A program made the translations under genes and the position numbers. 64,000 bases of DNA. Origin: Rhizobium sp. BG4 (GTDB taxonomy: Bacteria; Pseudomonadota; Alphaproteobacteria; Rhizobiales; Rhizobiaceae). The stretch lies in assembly GCF_016864575.1 (NCBI RefSeq), contig NZ_CP044125.1, forward strand, positions 2,196,501-2,260,500, in the 5' to 3' direction. Every line of letters begins with the position of its first letter. Position 1 is the first letter of the stretch. The notes beneath the pieces are model-generated. The model saw only the letters and a program-made list of their open reading frames with translations, was not told the origin of the DNA and searched no databases. Below, in pieces: positions 1 through 8,120 of the stretch.

Positions 1-998
1 AAGAGAAGCACGACGCCGAAGGAAATGATCGCCTTGCCGACGATGATCAGCAGCAGTGCACAGAACACTGCCATCGGCTCCTTCACCAGAACCGCTGGAT
101 TGAAGAGCATGCCGACGGAGACGAAGAACAGCACCGAGAAGGCGTTCTGCAGCGGCAGGGAATCGGCGGCGGCGCGATGGCTGAGGTTGGACTCGCTCAT
201 GACGACGCCGGCGAAGAAGGCGCCGAGCGCGAAGGACACGCCGAAGATGGCGGCCGAACCGAAGGCGATGCCCAGCGCGATCGCCAGAACCGCAAGCGTG
301 AAGAGTTCGCGCGAACCGGTACGCGCCACCAGCGTCAAAAGCCAGGGAACCACCTTGGGGCCGAGCACGACGGCCATGACCGCGAAGGCGCCGACCTTGA
401 GCAGCGTCAGGCCGATGGTCAAGGGCAGCGGCAGGCCGCCGCCATGGGCGAGCGCATCGCTCGCATGGCCGCCGAGCAGTTCGGCCAGCGCCGGCAGCAA
501 CACGAGCGCCAGAACCATGGCCAGATCTTCGACGATCAGCCAGCCGATCGCCACGCGGCCGCTGGCGGAATTGACGAGATTTCGCTCCTCCAGCGCCTTC
601 AACAGGACGACGGTACTGGCAACCGAGAGGCTGAGCCCGAAGACGATACCGGCGCCGAGCCCCCAGCCCCAGAAGGAGCAGAGCGCAACGCCAAGCAGTG
701 TGGCGATGACGATCTGCAGTACGGCGCCCGGAATGGCGATGCCCTTGACGGCCAGGAGGTCGCCGGCCGAGAAATGCAGGCCCACGCCGAACATCAACAG
801 GATGACGCCCATTTCCGCGAGCTGGCTTGCAAGCCCGGTATCGGCGATGAAGCCCGGCGTGAAGGGGCCCATCAGGATGCCGGCCATCAGATAGCCGACC
901 AGCGGCGGCAGCCGCAGCCTGTCCGCCACATAGCCGAGCACCGCTGCAAAGACGAAGCTTACGGCCACCGTCGCGATAAGGGTTGCTTCCTGATGCAC
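1..998 (-). CDS. Kef-type K+/H+ antiporter of the CPA2 family, 3' end outside the window
   Basis: This gene starts with GTG at 998, about 7 bases after a GAGGGA ribosome site, and runs off the left edge, so about 332 residues are visible. The translation is a chain of hydrophobic helices. It contains PLVGYLMAGILMGPFTPGF near residue 32 and GVILLMFGVGLHFS near residue 64, patterns I associate with YbaL/KefB-type cation:proton antiporters. Such proteins exchange monovalent cations for protons across the inner membrane, and many carry a C-terminal TrkA-N domain, which would lie outside the window. Long open frames on the plus strand here are antisense shadows. Confidence 0.9.
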   Translation of the reverse strand, partial: MHQEATLIATVAVSFVFAAVLGYVADRLRLPPLVGYLMAGILMGPFTPGFIADTGLASQLAEMGVILLMFGVGLHFSAGDLLAVKGIAIPGAVLQIVIATLLGVALCSFWGWGLGAGIVFGLSLSVASTVVLLKALEERNLVNSASGRVAIGWLIVEDLAMVLALVLLPALAELLGGHASDALAHGGGLPLPLTIGLTLLKVGAFAVMAVVLGPKVVPWLLTLVARTGSRELFTLAVLAIALGIAFGSAAIFGVSFALGAFFAGVVMSESNLSHRAAADSLPLQNAFSVLFFVSVGMLFNPAVLVKEPMAVFCALLLIIVGKAIISFGVVLL

Positions 999-1185
999 GT
1001 CTTTCCCTCGGTGTTGAATGCGGCGCCACTTTAGAACGAAGGATGAGCAGAATTAAACACTTGATTTGAGGCGCCGCAGCGCTTCCCGCAGATAATCCGC
1101 AAAAGTTGCAACAGCCTGAAGCCAGTTTCGGGACGCAATATGAGTGCGCACTAAAACAGTCGATGCCATCTCATTGGAGATTTCC

Positions 1186-1395
1186 ATGCGAGAATTAGGA
1201 ACTGTTGCTGCGTCAGCCACCTACTATTCCGAGGATACCGTCGAGTTCGGCTATGTCCGCGAGGTCTTGCTCGAAGACGAGGCGTGCTGGGGCGTGTTCG
1301 ACGAGGACGGCGACGTGATCTTCGTGGGCGACGACCTGGCGGAATGCCGGTCGTTTGCGGCGAAGGAAGAGATCAGGCTGCAGCTGATCCACTAG
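1186..1395 (+). CDS. small acidic hypothetical protein (69 aa)
   Basis: I do not recognise this family. The ATG at 1186 follows GGAG at a good distance, so I prefer it to an in-frame upstream start at 1144. The product is rich in Glu and Asp, has no membrane segment, and contains EDEACWGVFDEDGDVIFVGD, a pattern of short beta strands separated by turns. It lies on the chromosomal side of attL and has no obvious operon partner. Confidence 0.6.
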   Translation: MRELGTVAASATYYSEDTVEFGYVREVLLEDEACWGVFDEDGDVIFVGDDLAECRSFAAKEEIRLQLIH

Positions 1396-1538
1396 CAGGG
1401 CGGCCTCCCAGCGGGCGCCGCTGTGATGGATCTGCCGCGCATTCATGCAGAAAATGCAAATCCGGCCGCTTTTTTGAGGTGTTGCCGCAAATGTGTGCTA
1501 AGGCCCCCTCGGAAACTTAGAACAGGCCTTTTACAATT

Positions 1539-1826
1539 ATGACCGAACTTACACCCGCCCTCATCTCTGCGCTGAAGCTTGCAAAGGACGGCGACCTCCA
1601 TCCTCAGCCCACCAACAAGTGGACGCATGAGAATGCCACCGTGACCTACGCGAAGAACGACCGGTGGAAAGAGCGCCCGCAGAAGATCAAGTCCGTGACG
1701 CCAAAGTCCATCGTGGAACTGAGCAACTCCGGCCTCATCGAACGCCGCAACCTCGACACCGACGCCGCCAAGGATGTCTACGGCATCACCATGGCCGGCA
1801 AGATGTGGCTGCTGAAGAACAAGTAG
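1539..1826 (+). CDS. hypothetical protein (95 aa), last chromosomal gene before the prophage
   Basis: A soluble, basic protein of 95 residues. The C-terminal half, from KSVTPKSIVELSNSGLIERR onward and ending in GITMAGKMWLLKNK, looks like a winged-helix arrangement with a helix, a short beta hairpin and a final helix, but I cannot assign a family. The gene ends 34 bases before the attL core. Before the phage integrated, it would have faced the 3' end of tRNA-Leu. Confidence 0.6.
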   Translation: MTELTPALISALKLAKDGDLHPQPTNKWTHENATVTYAKNDRWKERPQKIKSVTPKSIVELSNSGLIERRNLDTDAAKDVYGITMAGKMWLLKNK

Positions 1827-1860
1827 GGTCAGGAGAGCGCTGAGAGCTGCTTTGCTGAGG

Positions 1861-1877
1861 AGTGGTGCCCCATGCCG
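1861..1877. other. attL core
   Basis: AGTGGTGCCCCATGCCG is identical to 44107-44123. Left of it is chromosome and right of it the sequence diverges from tRNA-Leu, as expected of a phage arm. The core includes the last bases of the tRNA acceptor stem and CCA. Confidence 0.9.
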
Positions 1878-1905
1878 TTGTAAAACATCGCAATGTTTTC
1901 AACGG
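1875..1905. repeat. inverted repeat overlapping the attL core
   Basis: CCGTTG-T-AAAACAT, loop CGCA, ATGTTTT-CAACGG forms a 13-bp stem with one bulged T. Its left arm uses the last three bases of the attL core. There is no T-run after either arm, so it is more likely a recombinase binding structure than a terminator. This is an inference. Confidence 0.6.
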
Positions 1906-2075
1906 CCTACGCGCCCGCACCGCGTTTACATGCCCCTTTGAATTCATTGTCGAATTTGCACAACCGCCCGCACCTTTTGGGGGTCGCAAATTTAACGCCC
2001 CCTTATGGCCAAGGCTTTGAATTCGCTCCTTCGGGTTACCGGAGGCCAAGAAGAACACGATATCTTGGAGGATGC

Positions 2076-2945
2076 ATGACGCATCAGGTTTTCATCTCAT
2101 CAGCGGTGCCCGTCACCAGCGAGAAGACATTCGCCGAAGCCGCAGCCAGCTATCTCAAGCACGGCGGCGACGGAAAGCACATTCAGCCGATCATCGAGCA
2201 TTTCGGAAATCGGCCACTCGCCTCGATCTTCCCGTTCGATGTGAAGGAGATGGCGTCCGCGCTGTACCCGACGCAGAGCAACGCTACGCGAAATCGCCAG
2301 GCACTGACCCCGGCGCGAGCCGTGATCAATCACGGCTACGAGCGCGGCTGGTGCAGCCTTATTCGCATCAGGAAGCTGAAGGAGGAACCGCCGAGGCGAA
2401 AAACGCCGGCATCACCAGTCTGGATGCACTCCTTCATCCGGCAATGCGCCAAGGACGGTCTGCCGCATGTCGCCGCGATCGTGCTGTTCATGTCGCAGAC
2501 CGCGGCGCGAATTAGCGAGGCAATCAATGTACGATGGAAGGATGTCGATCTCGCCGGGCGCAAGGCGCTTCTCGTCAAGACGAAGACCGGGGCGAACTCG
2601 CTGCGCCACCTGACCGACGAGGTCGTGCGCCGCCTCCATGACATGCGAGAGGGCGCGGCCGACAGCGACCGAGTGTTTCGTTACACCAACCGGCATTCGG
2701 TTAATGAACGCATTCTGGCGGTCTGTAGGCGGGCGGAGATCAGCTACAAGTCCAGCCACCTCTGCGGCAGGCATACCTTTGCGACCAACGCGATAGATAT
2801 GGGCCTGGACATAAAGACAGCGATGGATGCCGGTGATTGGAAAAGTCCCGAAGTCTTCCTCGGAACATACGTACACTCGCGGAGAGATGCGAGCCGAGCA
2901 GCCGCAGACCGCTTTAATTCGTTCCAATTCGATGAGGCTTTCTGA
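2076..2945 (+). CDS. tyrosine recombinase beside attL (first integrase)
   Basis: The ATG at 2076 follows GGAGG at 2067, and the product is 289 residues. The open frame extends upstream but has no ribosome site there. The catalytic set of the tyrosine recombinase family is complete: Arg135 in AARISE, Lys160 in KTKTG, His218 and Arg222 in HLCGR, Trp245, and the Tyr255 nucleophile in GTYVHSR. It is about as long as a Xer-type enzyme and has no long arm-binding N-terminus. It points into the prophage, away from attL. A second recombinase sits at the other end, so it is unclear which one integrated the phage. Confidence 0.9.
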   Translation: MTHQVFISSAVPVTSEKTFAEAAASYLKHGGDGKHIQPIIEHFGNRPLASIFPFDVKEMASALYPTQSNATRNRQALTPARAVINHGYERGWCSLIRIRKLKEEPPRRKTPASPVWMHSFIRQCAKDGLPHVAAIVLFMSQTAARISEAINVRWKDVDLAGRKALLVKTKTGANSLRHLTDEVVRRLHDMREGAADSDRVFRYTNRHSVNERILAVCRRAEISYKSSHLCGRHTFATNAIDMGLDIKTAMDAGDWKSPEVFLGTYVHSRRDASRAAADRFNSFQFDEAF

Positions 2946-3278
2946 TTAGAACAGCGATCCGATCTTGGGTGGCGGTGGCGGTGGGGGTGGAGGGTTGCTG
3001 TCGTTGGCCCACCTGACGTTGAACCAGTCCCATGTCCACTGAGGCGCCCAGCCTTCCAAGGTGGACTTCGTTGCCTCGCAAATGATGAGGTTATCGTTGA
3101 CGTGTAGACGAGACATAAGAGCCGTCCTTAGCGTCGTCGGCGCAAATGATGTCGACACGAACCACGTCCAGCCGTTCCATCGCAACCAATCTCCGTGCGT
3201 GCCGAGAATGCTATCAATCATCTCGGCGTTTTGGGGAGTCTGGATCCACCGGATAGATACTAGGTAAATCTTAATCAT
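2946..3278 (-). CDS. Cas2/SinR-like small protein with polyproline tail
   Basis: A 110-residue protein beginning MIKIYLVSIRW. It has the order hydrophobic strand, helix, GDWLRWNGWTWFVSTS, a helix, NDNLIICEAT, then GWAPQWTWDWFN. I recall this pattern from SinR-like members of the Cas2 ferredoxin-fold group, which are found outside CRISPR loci and are poorly understood. A run of nine prolines and PKIGSLF form the tail. No CRISPR repeats or other cas genes are present, so a CRISPR role is not implied. It abuts the integrase stop codon tail to tail. Confidence 0.55.
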   Translation of the reverse strand: MIKIYLVSIRWIQTPQNAEMIDSILGTHGDWLRWNGWTWFVSTSFAPTTLRTALMSRLHVNDNLIICEATKSTLEGWAPQWTWDWFNVRWANDSNPPPPPPPPPKIGSLF

Positions 3279-3284
3279 CGCAGC

Positions 3285-3665
3285 TCACCCGTCTTGGATC
3301 GTATTTTTTGTTGGTGGGGGCGAATTTTGTGCACCTTCTGGAGAGATATCGATGATCCTTGGATCGCTCGCAGCGATCTCATTTTGTTGATACTTTACAA
3401 GATGCAGCCCTTCCAGAACAGCGGCGCCAGGATTTCGCTCCGCGTAGCGGAAAGCGACAAAAACGTAGGCTGCAACTAAGGCCGCCGCCAGAACGGCGAG
3501 ACCAGTGACAAAAAACACGCCACTTTCCGGTATGCGCCAGATTGCAATTGCCATCATGATCAGGAACGCGACCATCACAGGGGCCGTTTTCCCGAGGACG
3601 CCACTACCCAGCTTCACGGAATTGAAGGGGCTAAAGTTGGGAATGTCTGGTCGTTTCGGAGTCAA
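3285..3665 (-). CDS. two-helix membrane protein of unknown function
   Basis: I place the start at TTG 3665 because it follows a strong GAGGGGAG site; the in-frame ATG at 3740 has no ribosome site. The product is about 126 residues. After a short N-terminus there are two hydrophobic segments (around VMVAFLIMMAIAIW and FVTGLAVLAAALVAAYVFVA), then a cytoplasmic or periplasmic tail ending in prolines. It lies 6 bases upstream of the Cas2-like gene on the same strand and may be co-transcribed with it. Confidence 0.55.
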   Translation of the reverse strand: MTPKRPDIPNFSPFNSVKLGSGVLGKTAPVMVAFLIMMAIAIWRIPESGVFFVTGLAVLAAALVAAYVFVAFRYAERNPGAAVLEGLHLVKYQQNEIAASDPRIIDISPEGAQNSPPPTKNTIQDG

Positions 3666-3852
3666 GGCGCTCCCCTCTCTGCCCCTGCATCCGTAGCCTA
3701 CAATCACGGCGTATGCAATTTGCGGGTGCTTGAGCCCCATGCCGGAGCACCAGAAGCTCACATTGCCAAGTGTTTGGCGAAATGTGAGGCGAAGCGAGGT
3801 TACACCGAATTGCTTTGCATTTTGAATGACGCGCCCCACATATCGGCATCTC

Positions 3853-4149
3853 ATGCCCTACCGACCCCTTTACCATTGGCGCCGGACGAAGATCGACAAG
3901 AATGACATACCCACCGATAACGACTGGTCGGGGTATGACGGAGATGTTTGCATTGGGAGGATTCAGCGGCAGACCAATGGGCCGATGAAAGATCAATGGC
4001 TTTGGACCGGGGGAACGATCCGCCGCGCTCCGAAGAGGCTATTGCCCCATAGCGGATATGTAGGAGAAGGTCGGGAGGCTATGCGGGCGGTCGAGGAGTG
4101 GTACCACCGGCAGCTTGAGCTGAATGGGATCGAGCGTCCGACCGATTGA
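3853..4149 (+). CDS. small hypothetical protein, rhizobial prophage type
   Basis: About 98 residues, starting MPYRPLYHWRRTKIDKND. It has aromatic and basic residues early, a WSGYDGDVCIGRI segment and a C-terminal helix REAMRAVEEWYHRQLELNG. I recall similar small proteins in rhizobial genomes but know no function. An alternative ATG lies at 3826 and neither start has a clear ribosome site. It is transcribed opposite to its neighbours. Confidence 0.5.
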   Translation: MPYRPLYHWRRTKIDKNDIPTDNDWSGYDGDVCIGRIQRQTNGPMKDQWLWTGGTIRRAPKRLLPHSGYVGEGREAMRAVEEWYHRQLELNGIERPTD

Positions 4150-4465
4150 CCCGGCCGGTCACTGCGCCGATATTCCCGCAATGATCGACACCCTGCCCTT
4201 CAACGAAATCCACCTTCTGAACCACACAGTCGTGCACTGGCGCTTGGGAGATCCGGGATGGGAGATCGCCGCCTTACCGATCATATGGCGGCGGAGGCAT
4301 ACTGAATTCTGTCACGGGGGAGCCGATCAAGCGAATCTCGATCGGAGGGCCGGGCACGGAAGAGTTCAGCGCGGCGCTTGGCCTTTCTTCGTCTTCCCTG
4401 TTCTCGAAGATCTGCCTGGAACGGCTCCTCAGCGGTCTGCAGCTTCGCGTGTTATCGAAACCTTC
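4150..4465. other. 316-base stretch without a convincing gene
   Basis: Open frames exist on the plus strand, but none combines a start codon, a ribosome site and protein-like composition. One frame reads YGGGGILNSVTGEPIKRI and continues to a stop near 4470, which looks coding but has no start and follows a stop codon. It may be a remnant. Confidence 0.4.
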
Positions 4466-5596
4466 CTAGTCGATCGCCTCATTCTGGAGCTTGTATAACT
4501 CTTCAACGTACCCCTGCTCCATCCAATAAGGGTGCCTACTTAACCGGCAAAAGCCCTCGGTCTTATCGGCTAGATTCGAAACTATATGTTGTCCTCGCTT
4601 ACCAGCCTCCTGGTTTACAGAAAGAAATAGCATCGCATTACGCTTAAGTTGGCTTAAGTAGGACAAAACGTACTTTTCGGCCATCTCCGGCAATGAGTCC
4701 ATATTGATGGCGAGGGCGAAACGCCGATCCGGAAAACTAATATTTGCGGGATGAAGCGAAATTGATGCTGCCCGCCTCTCTTCCCCAAACAAAGATACGG
4801 CGGCTTCCCCAAGTGCTGAAGCAAGAAACGCGGCCTGGGTCGCCAACACAAACGGGAGATCGACTATTGTATAGTCTGTGTAACCTCTGACGATAACGTA
4901 CCGGGCGACATGACCAAGACCACCGCCAATTTCGATAATGGGATCATCTTTTCCTATTCCAATTTGTTCGATTCTATAGGGAACGTACGCTTGACGGACG
5001 AAATCAGGATTGATCCAGCGATTGTCGATTCTAGCGATAGGGGCAGAGCCGAAGTCAACTGGCGCGAGAGAGTGACCAAGGCGATGCTCAATGGCTTCAA
5101 TAGTCGGCTCCAAGAGACCGTTCTGCCGCCCTATGAGTTTATCCCATGAGGTTTGCTCTGTCGAAGCCACACCGATGACTCCTACAGCCTCCGCCAGCGC
5201 CAGGATTGCATCTCGACAGCGCGTTGAGAAGTACTCCCTACCCCACTGCCAATCAGATTGAGCGCTATGGACCGTATGAGCGTATCCGGTCGCCGTGGTG
5301 CCAGTCAGAAGAGTTGAAAATAGACGGCGCATCTCAGCTATGTCGGCACTCTCGAGCGCTAACCTCATTTCGTTGCTTTTGCTTCTCAGATCGTTCCAGA
5401 TGTCTGGTTGCGCCGTGTCTTTGGGGGCAAGCCGATATGCATTCGAGACACGAAGAAGGAATTCGTCGGAAAGATTGCAGTGGGGCTGCTGGGCGGAAAT
5501 TTCCGCCTGGGGAGGATCGATCCATAGGCGAGTGACTTTTGGAAGACGCGTAAATTTCGCGTTCCGGAAGATCCTAAGCCGTGTCTTCAGTTTCAT
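4466..5596 (-). CDS. putative sugar O-methyltransferase (accessory gene)
   Basis: This 376-residue protein has an SAM-binding motif I, PIIEIGGGLGHVARY, near residue 220, followed by DYTIVDLPFVLATQAAFLASAL. I associate that combination with the putative sugar O-methyltransferase family found in polysaccharide clusters. The N-terminal 200 residues are less distinctive. Its codons use more A and T than the surrounding tail genes, and it lies outside the morphogenesis module, which suggests recent acquisition. A plausible role is methylating a surface glycan of the lysogen, for instance to block the phage receptor. That role is inferred. Confidence 0.75.
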   Translation of the reverse strand: MKLKTRLRIFRNAKFTRLPKVTRLWIDPPQAEISAQQPHCNLSDEFLLRVSNAYRLAPKDTAQPDIWNDLRSKSNEMRLALESADIAEMRRLFSTLLTGTTATGYAHTVHSAQSDWQWGREYFSTRCRDAILALAEAVGVIGVASTEQTSWDKLIGRQNGLLEPTIEAIEHRLGHSLAPVDFGSAPIARIDNRWINPDFVRQAYVPYRIEQIGIGKDDPIIEIGGGLGHVARYVIVRGYTDYTIVDLPFVLATQAAFLASALGEAAVSLFGEERRAASISLHPANISFPDRRFALAINMDSLPEMAEKYVLSYLSQLKRNAMLFLSVNQEAGKRGQHIVSNLADKTEGFCRLSRHPYWMEQGYVEELYKLQNEAID

Positions 5597-5736
5597 CTTT
5601 TGTCCAACCTCGAACGCAAAGGAAATGCATCAACACCTTTCCTTACGCTTTCTGATAGCACGATTTACAGTTGTATCAACAGCATCTCCGCCAATTACAT
5701 TTTCTTCCAATTTGAGCCCCGTTTTTTTGAGCCTAA

Positions 5737-6069
5737 TCAAGAAGACCTTCGCGCTACTTCGCTCTGTATGCGGAGTTCTTCGCGAATGCGGTCAAGTTCC
5801 GTCGCTACCATCCGATCGACGCGGATACGCTCACGGGCGAGTTCATTCATCTCTTCGAACGTCTCGTTGAGACGGGCTGCCTGATTGGTCAGCTTGTTGA
5901 GCGCCGTGGAATCTACAATCACGGCGGCCACTTGCGCCGCAGCAGGGCTATTGATAGGAACAGAGCGCTCGCCGTTCATCAGGCCAAGGTATCGAGCCGC
6001 GAAAATGACCGCCAGCGTAGCGCCAAGAGTGACCAAAGCTAGCGGCGGCAGGTCAAAGAGCTTTTCCAT
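5737..6069 (-). CDS. membrane-anchored coiled-coil protein after the spanin genes
   Basis: About 110 residues from the ATG at 6069, which is preceded by AGGGG; longer in-frame starts at 6090 and 6123 are possible. One membrane segment (LALVTLGATLAVIFAARYLG) is followed by a long charged helix with heptad-like spacing (RLNETFEEMNELARERIRVD). Its start lies inside the end of the upstream gene, so translation is probably coupled. Position suggests a lysis accessory or holin-related role, but the family is unknown. Confidence 0.55.
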   Translation of the reverse strand: MEKLFDLPPLALVTLGATLAVIFAARYLGLMNGERSVPINSPAAAQVAAVIVDSTALNKLTNQAARLNETFEEMNELARERIRVDRMVATELDRIREELRIQSEVARRSS

Positions 6070-6508
6070 TCCTTGTTTCCCCTTGGTCATGAGCGGCGCG
6101 GTGGATATTGACAAGCTCGCCAACCGCGAAAAGCGGATAGATGGCGAGCCAGGTGCTCATGACATTCGAGGATGCATAGCAATACGTGATGCCGACCCAG
6201 ATGAGGCAGCCTATGCCTGCTGATACCTGCCGGATGACCGGAGTGACGTGCTTCCGCGCTCCGTTCACGATCAGGCCACCGATGCGCATGATGCCGAGCA
6301 TCATCATTACCCAGCCTAGAATGTCCTCGTTTCTGAATACTGCCCGAAACCCGCCCCACGCCGGCTGATTGAAGAGATCGGTGCTGGCAAGCAGGACCGC
6401 GCCCCAAAGAACGGTATGTCCGGCCAGAAACCATTCCGTCATGCGTGGGCCGAACCGGTGCTGAATGCGGATCCAGATGCCAGGACCAACGTAAGGTGTG
6501 TCTGACAT
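6053..6508 (-). CDS. polytopic membrane protein of the lysis region
   Basis: About 151 residues with roughly four hydrophobic segments, at WFLAGHTVLWGAVLLAS, DILGWVMMMLGIMRIGG, a weaker third near residue 95, and a fourth ending LAIYPLFAVGEL. The ATG at 6508 overlaps the stop of the upstream lipoprotein gene as TGATG, which fixes the start. Possible roles are a second holin, an antiholin or a membrane accessory to lysis. I cannot name the family. Confidence 0.6.
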   Translation of the reverse strand: MSDTPYVGPGIWIRIQHRFGPRMTEWFLAGHTVLWGAVLLASTDLFNQPAWGGFRAVFRNEDILGWVMMMLGIMRIGGLIVNGARKHVTPVIRQVSAGIGCLIWVGITYCYASSNVMSTWLAIYPLFAVGELVNIHRAAHDQGETRNGKAL

Positions 6509-6807
6509 CACCGCGCACCCCCGTATTTCTGTTTCGCCTGCTTTCCCCAGGCGTCGCAGTCGGCCGCGAGCTGGTCTCGGTTATCCGCCGTGATCTCCCA
6601 CCGGCTCTGCGTCCAGCGGACCTTCTCGCCGACCTTCGGGATTACCCGCTCGACCTTCGCCGTGCAGGCGTCCGGGAGATCGGGAAAGTCGAAGTGCGCC
6701 TGCGTTTGGCCGGTGGTGGTTGCCGCCTCGTTGATCTGCTTGGTGACCGACTGACAGCCGGCGACGAGGAGCGCGATCGAGACGAGCGTCAGTGTTTTGA
6801 CCGCCAT
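6508..6807 (-). CDS. outer-membrane spanin lipoprotein (Rz1-like)
   Basis: The product starts MAVKTLTLVSIALLVAGCQS, a lipoprotein signal with lipobox Cys18. The mature part is about 80 residues with a short helical end. It follows and overlaps the inner-membrane spanin gene, the layout of a two-component spanin pair. In that system the lipoprotein sits in the outer membrane and binds its partner across the periplasm to fuse the membranes at lysis. An ATG at 6828 is also in frame, but the signal peptide fits 6807. Confidence 0.7.
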   Translation of the reverse strand: MAVKTLTLVSIALLVAGCQSVTKQINEAATTTGQTQAHFDFPDLPDACTAKVERVIPKVGEKVRWTQSRWEITADNRDQLAADCDAWGKQAKQKYGGAR

Positions 6808-7184
6808 TGGATGTCCTCCTCTGTCCACACAGCGCCGTCAGGGCTCGTGTCCGCCTTGATGCGCGCTTCGAGGTCAGCCTTTGCTCTATCTCGCGCCGTT
6901 GCGGCTGCCTGCGCCCGGCTGTCGGCATCGGCCCGGAGTTGATCGGCCGTCTCCCGATCTCTGCGCTCTTTGTCGAGCTGTGCCAAGGCAGCGGTCAGGC
7001 GGAAGCTGGCGACCATATCTTTCGTCGCGGCATCCACTTCGTCCTGCACTCGGCCGTTGATGACCTGTCCTATCAGCGGGAGGCGCAAACCTTCGTAGGT
7101 GAAGAACATGACCACAGTCGCCAGGATCATGCCGATGATGATGGCGGCCGGGATCTTGACGATGTCCGAGAGGTTGCCGAGCAT
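6789..7184 (-). CDS. inner-membrane spanin (Rz-like)
   Basis: About 131 residues. An N-terminal membrane helix (IPAAIIIGMILATVVMFFTYE) is followed by a charged, largely helical periplasmic domain with many Arg, Asp and Ala, typical of i-spanins. The ATG at 7184 overlaps the endolysin stop as TGATG, and the Rz1-like gene starts inside this gene's 3' end. Together with endolysin and holin it completes a four-gene lysis set. Confidence 0.7.
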   Translation of the reverse strand: MLGNLSDIVKIPAAIIIGMILATVVMFFTYEGLRLPLIGQVINGRVQDEVDAATKDMVASFRLTAALAQLDKERRDRETADQLRADADSRAQAAATARDRAKADLEARIKADTSPDGAVWTEEDIQWRSKH

Positions 7185-7828
7185 CACTTCAGCCCCGAGA
7201 CGCAAAGCTCGGCCTCCCCGATGCGCTGGGCGTCGCCCATTTCACGTCGATTGACGAGGCCCTTCCAGATCTTGCCCCCCGCCCGATTGTAGGCCGTCTG
7301 GGCCTCGCAGGCTTGCCGGTACTGATGCTTCGTGACGAACTGAGCGGCCGACGACTTCAGCTTGACCCCGAAATTATACGCGCCCGAGGTGAGCGACGCC
7401 TGGACGCTGTCCGGCGCCTTGACGAAGTCCTTCACGCCATCGACGAGCGGCAGGTAGTAATCTCGCGTCACGCGGACCTGCAGGCGCTTGTCTGCATCCT
7501 CGAGAGAGATGTAATCGCCCTTTCGGACAGGCCGACCGTTGAGCGTCGTCTCGCCCCAGCCGATGGTCCAGACGCCAATGCTATCCTGGTAGGCGATGTT
7601 CGAGAAACCTTCCCATGGCTTAATCAGGTTGGTGATCGCGAGATCGACTGCGGGAGGGGTGATGCCCTTGGTAACGGCAGCATGGACGATCGCCGGCGTC
7701 ATCTCAGGCTTAGCCGCAGGCATCTGGCTAGCCGTGAAGTAGGCCCAACCGCTGACGATTGCCGCCGCGGCGCCTGTAGCCACTGCCGCGGTCCCGCGCT
7801 TAGAACTGGTTATCTTGCCGACCGGCAT
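7184..7828 (-). CDS. endolysin, T4-type lysozyme (GH24), with N-terminal membrane signal
   Basis: A 214-residue muramidase. The catalytic triad spacing of T4 lysozyme (Glu, eight residues, Asp, five residues, Thr) is exact: Glu73 in PWEGF, Asp82 and Thr88 in DSIGVWTIGWGET. Residues 11-34 form an Ala-rich hydrophobic segment that looks like a signal-anchor-release or signal sequence, so export may not depend on the holin alone. The start at 7828 has a GGAG site and lies inside the holin gene's 3' end. It cuts peptidoglycan at the end of the lytic cycle. Confidence 0.9.
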   Translation of the reverse strand: MPVGKITSSKRGTAAVATGAAAAIVSGWAYFTASQMPAAKPEMTPAIVHAAVTKGITPPAVDLAITNLIKPWEGFSNIAYQDSIGVWTIGWGETTLNGRPVRKGDYISLEDADKRLQVRVTRDYYLPLVDGVKDFVKAPDSVQASLTSGAYNFGVKLKSSAAQFVTKHQYRQACEAQTAYNRAGGKIWKGLVNRREMGDAQRIGEAELCVSGLK

Positions 7829-8096
7829 CCTGCCGCTCCTTTTCAGCTATCTTGTCGTGAAGTTTCTGCTGGAAGACGACGCGGGCCCATGTCGCTGCGA
7901 AGCCAGTGAGGCCGATTGCCAGAGCGACGGCCATGTTGACCCAGATCGAATCGAAGGTGATCGATTGAAGGGCTGAACTGATCAGTGGCTCCATGATCAT
8001 GAGCAGAGACGCCGCGATCATGATCCGCACGCTCCATGCGGTCTTCAGAATCGTCCAGGCATGCGGAACCGGCCTCAGCCAGTGTGGGAGGTTCAT
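7800..8096 (-). CDS. holin
   Basis: A 98-residue protein with two hydrophobic segments (VRIMIAASLLMIMEPLISSA and WVNMAVALAIGLTGFAATW) and a charged, basic C-terminus, the profile of a class II holin. It overlaps the endolysin gene by 29 bases and is the first gene of the lysis cassette. Function is inferred from topology and position. Confidence 0.7.
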   Translation of the reverse strand: MNLPHWLRPVPHAWTILKTAWSVRIMIAASLLMIMEPLISSALQSITFDSIWVNMAVALAIGLTGFAATWARVVFQQKLHDKIAEKERQDAGRQDNQF

Positions 8097-8120
8097 TGCA
8101 ATCTCCGAGATGAAGAAGGG

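Noticed and set aside
25..1034. Two long open frames on the plus strand at the left edge
   Set aside because: They are low-complexity antisense shadows of the Kef-type antiporter, whose minus-strand translation is clearly a membrane transporter.
2946..3278. CRISPR-associated role for the Cas2-like protein
   Set aside because: No repeat-spacer array and no other cas gene is visible anywhere in the window.
4124..4498. Open frame of 124 codons on the plus strand
   Set aside because: The composition is not protein-like in that frame, there is no ribosome site, and its end overlaps the methyltransferase gene.
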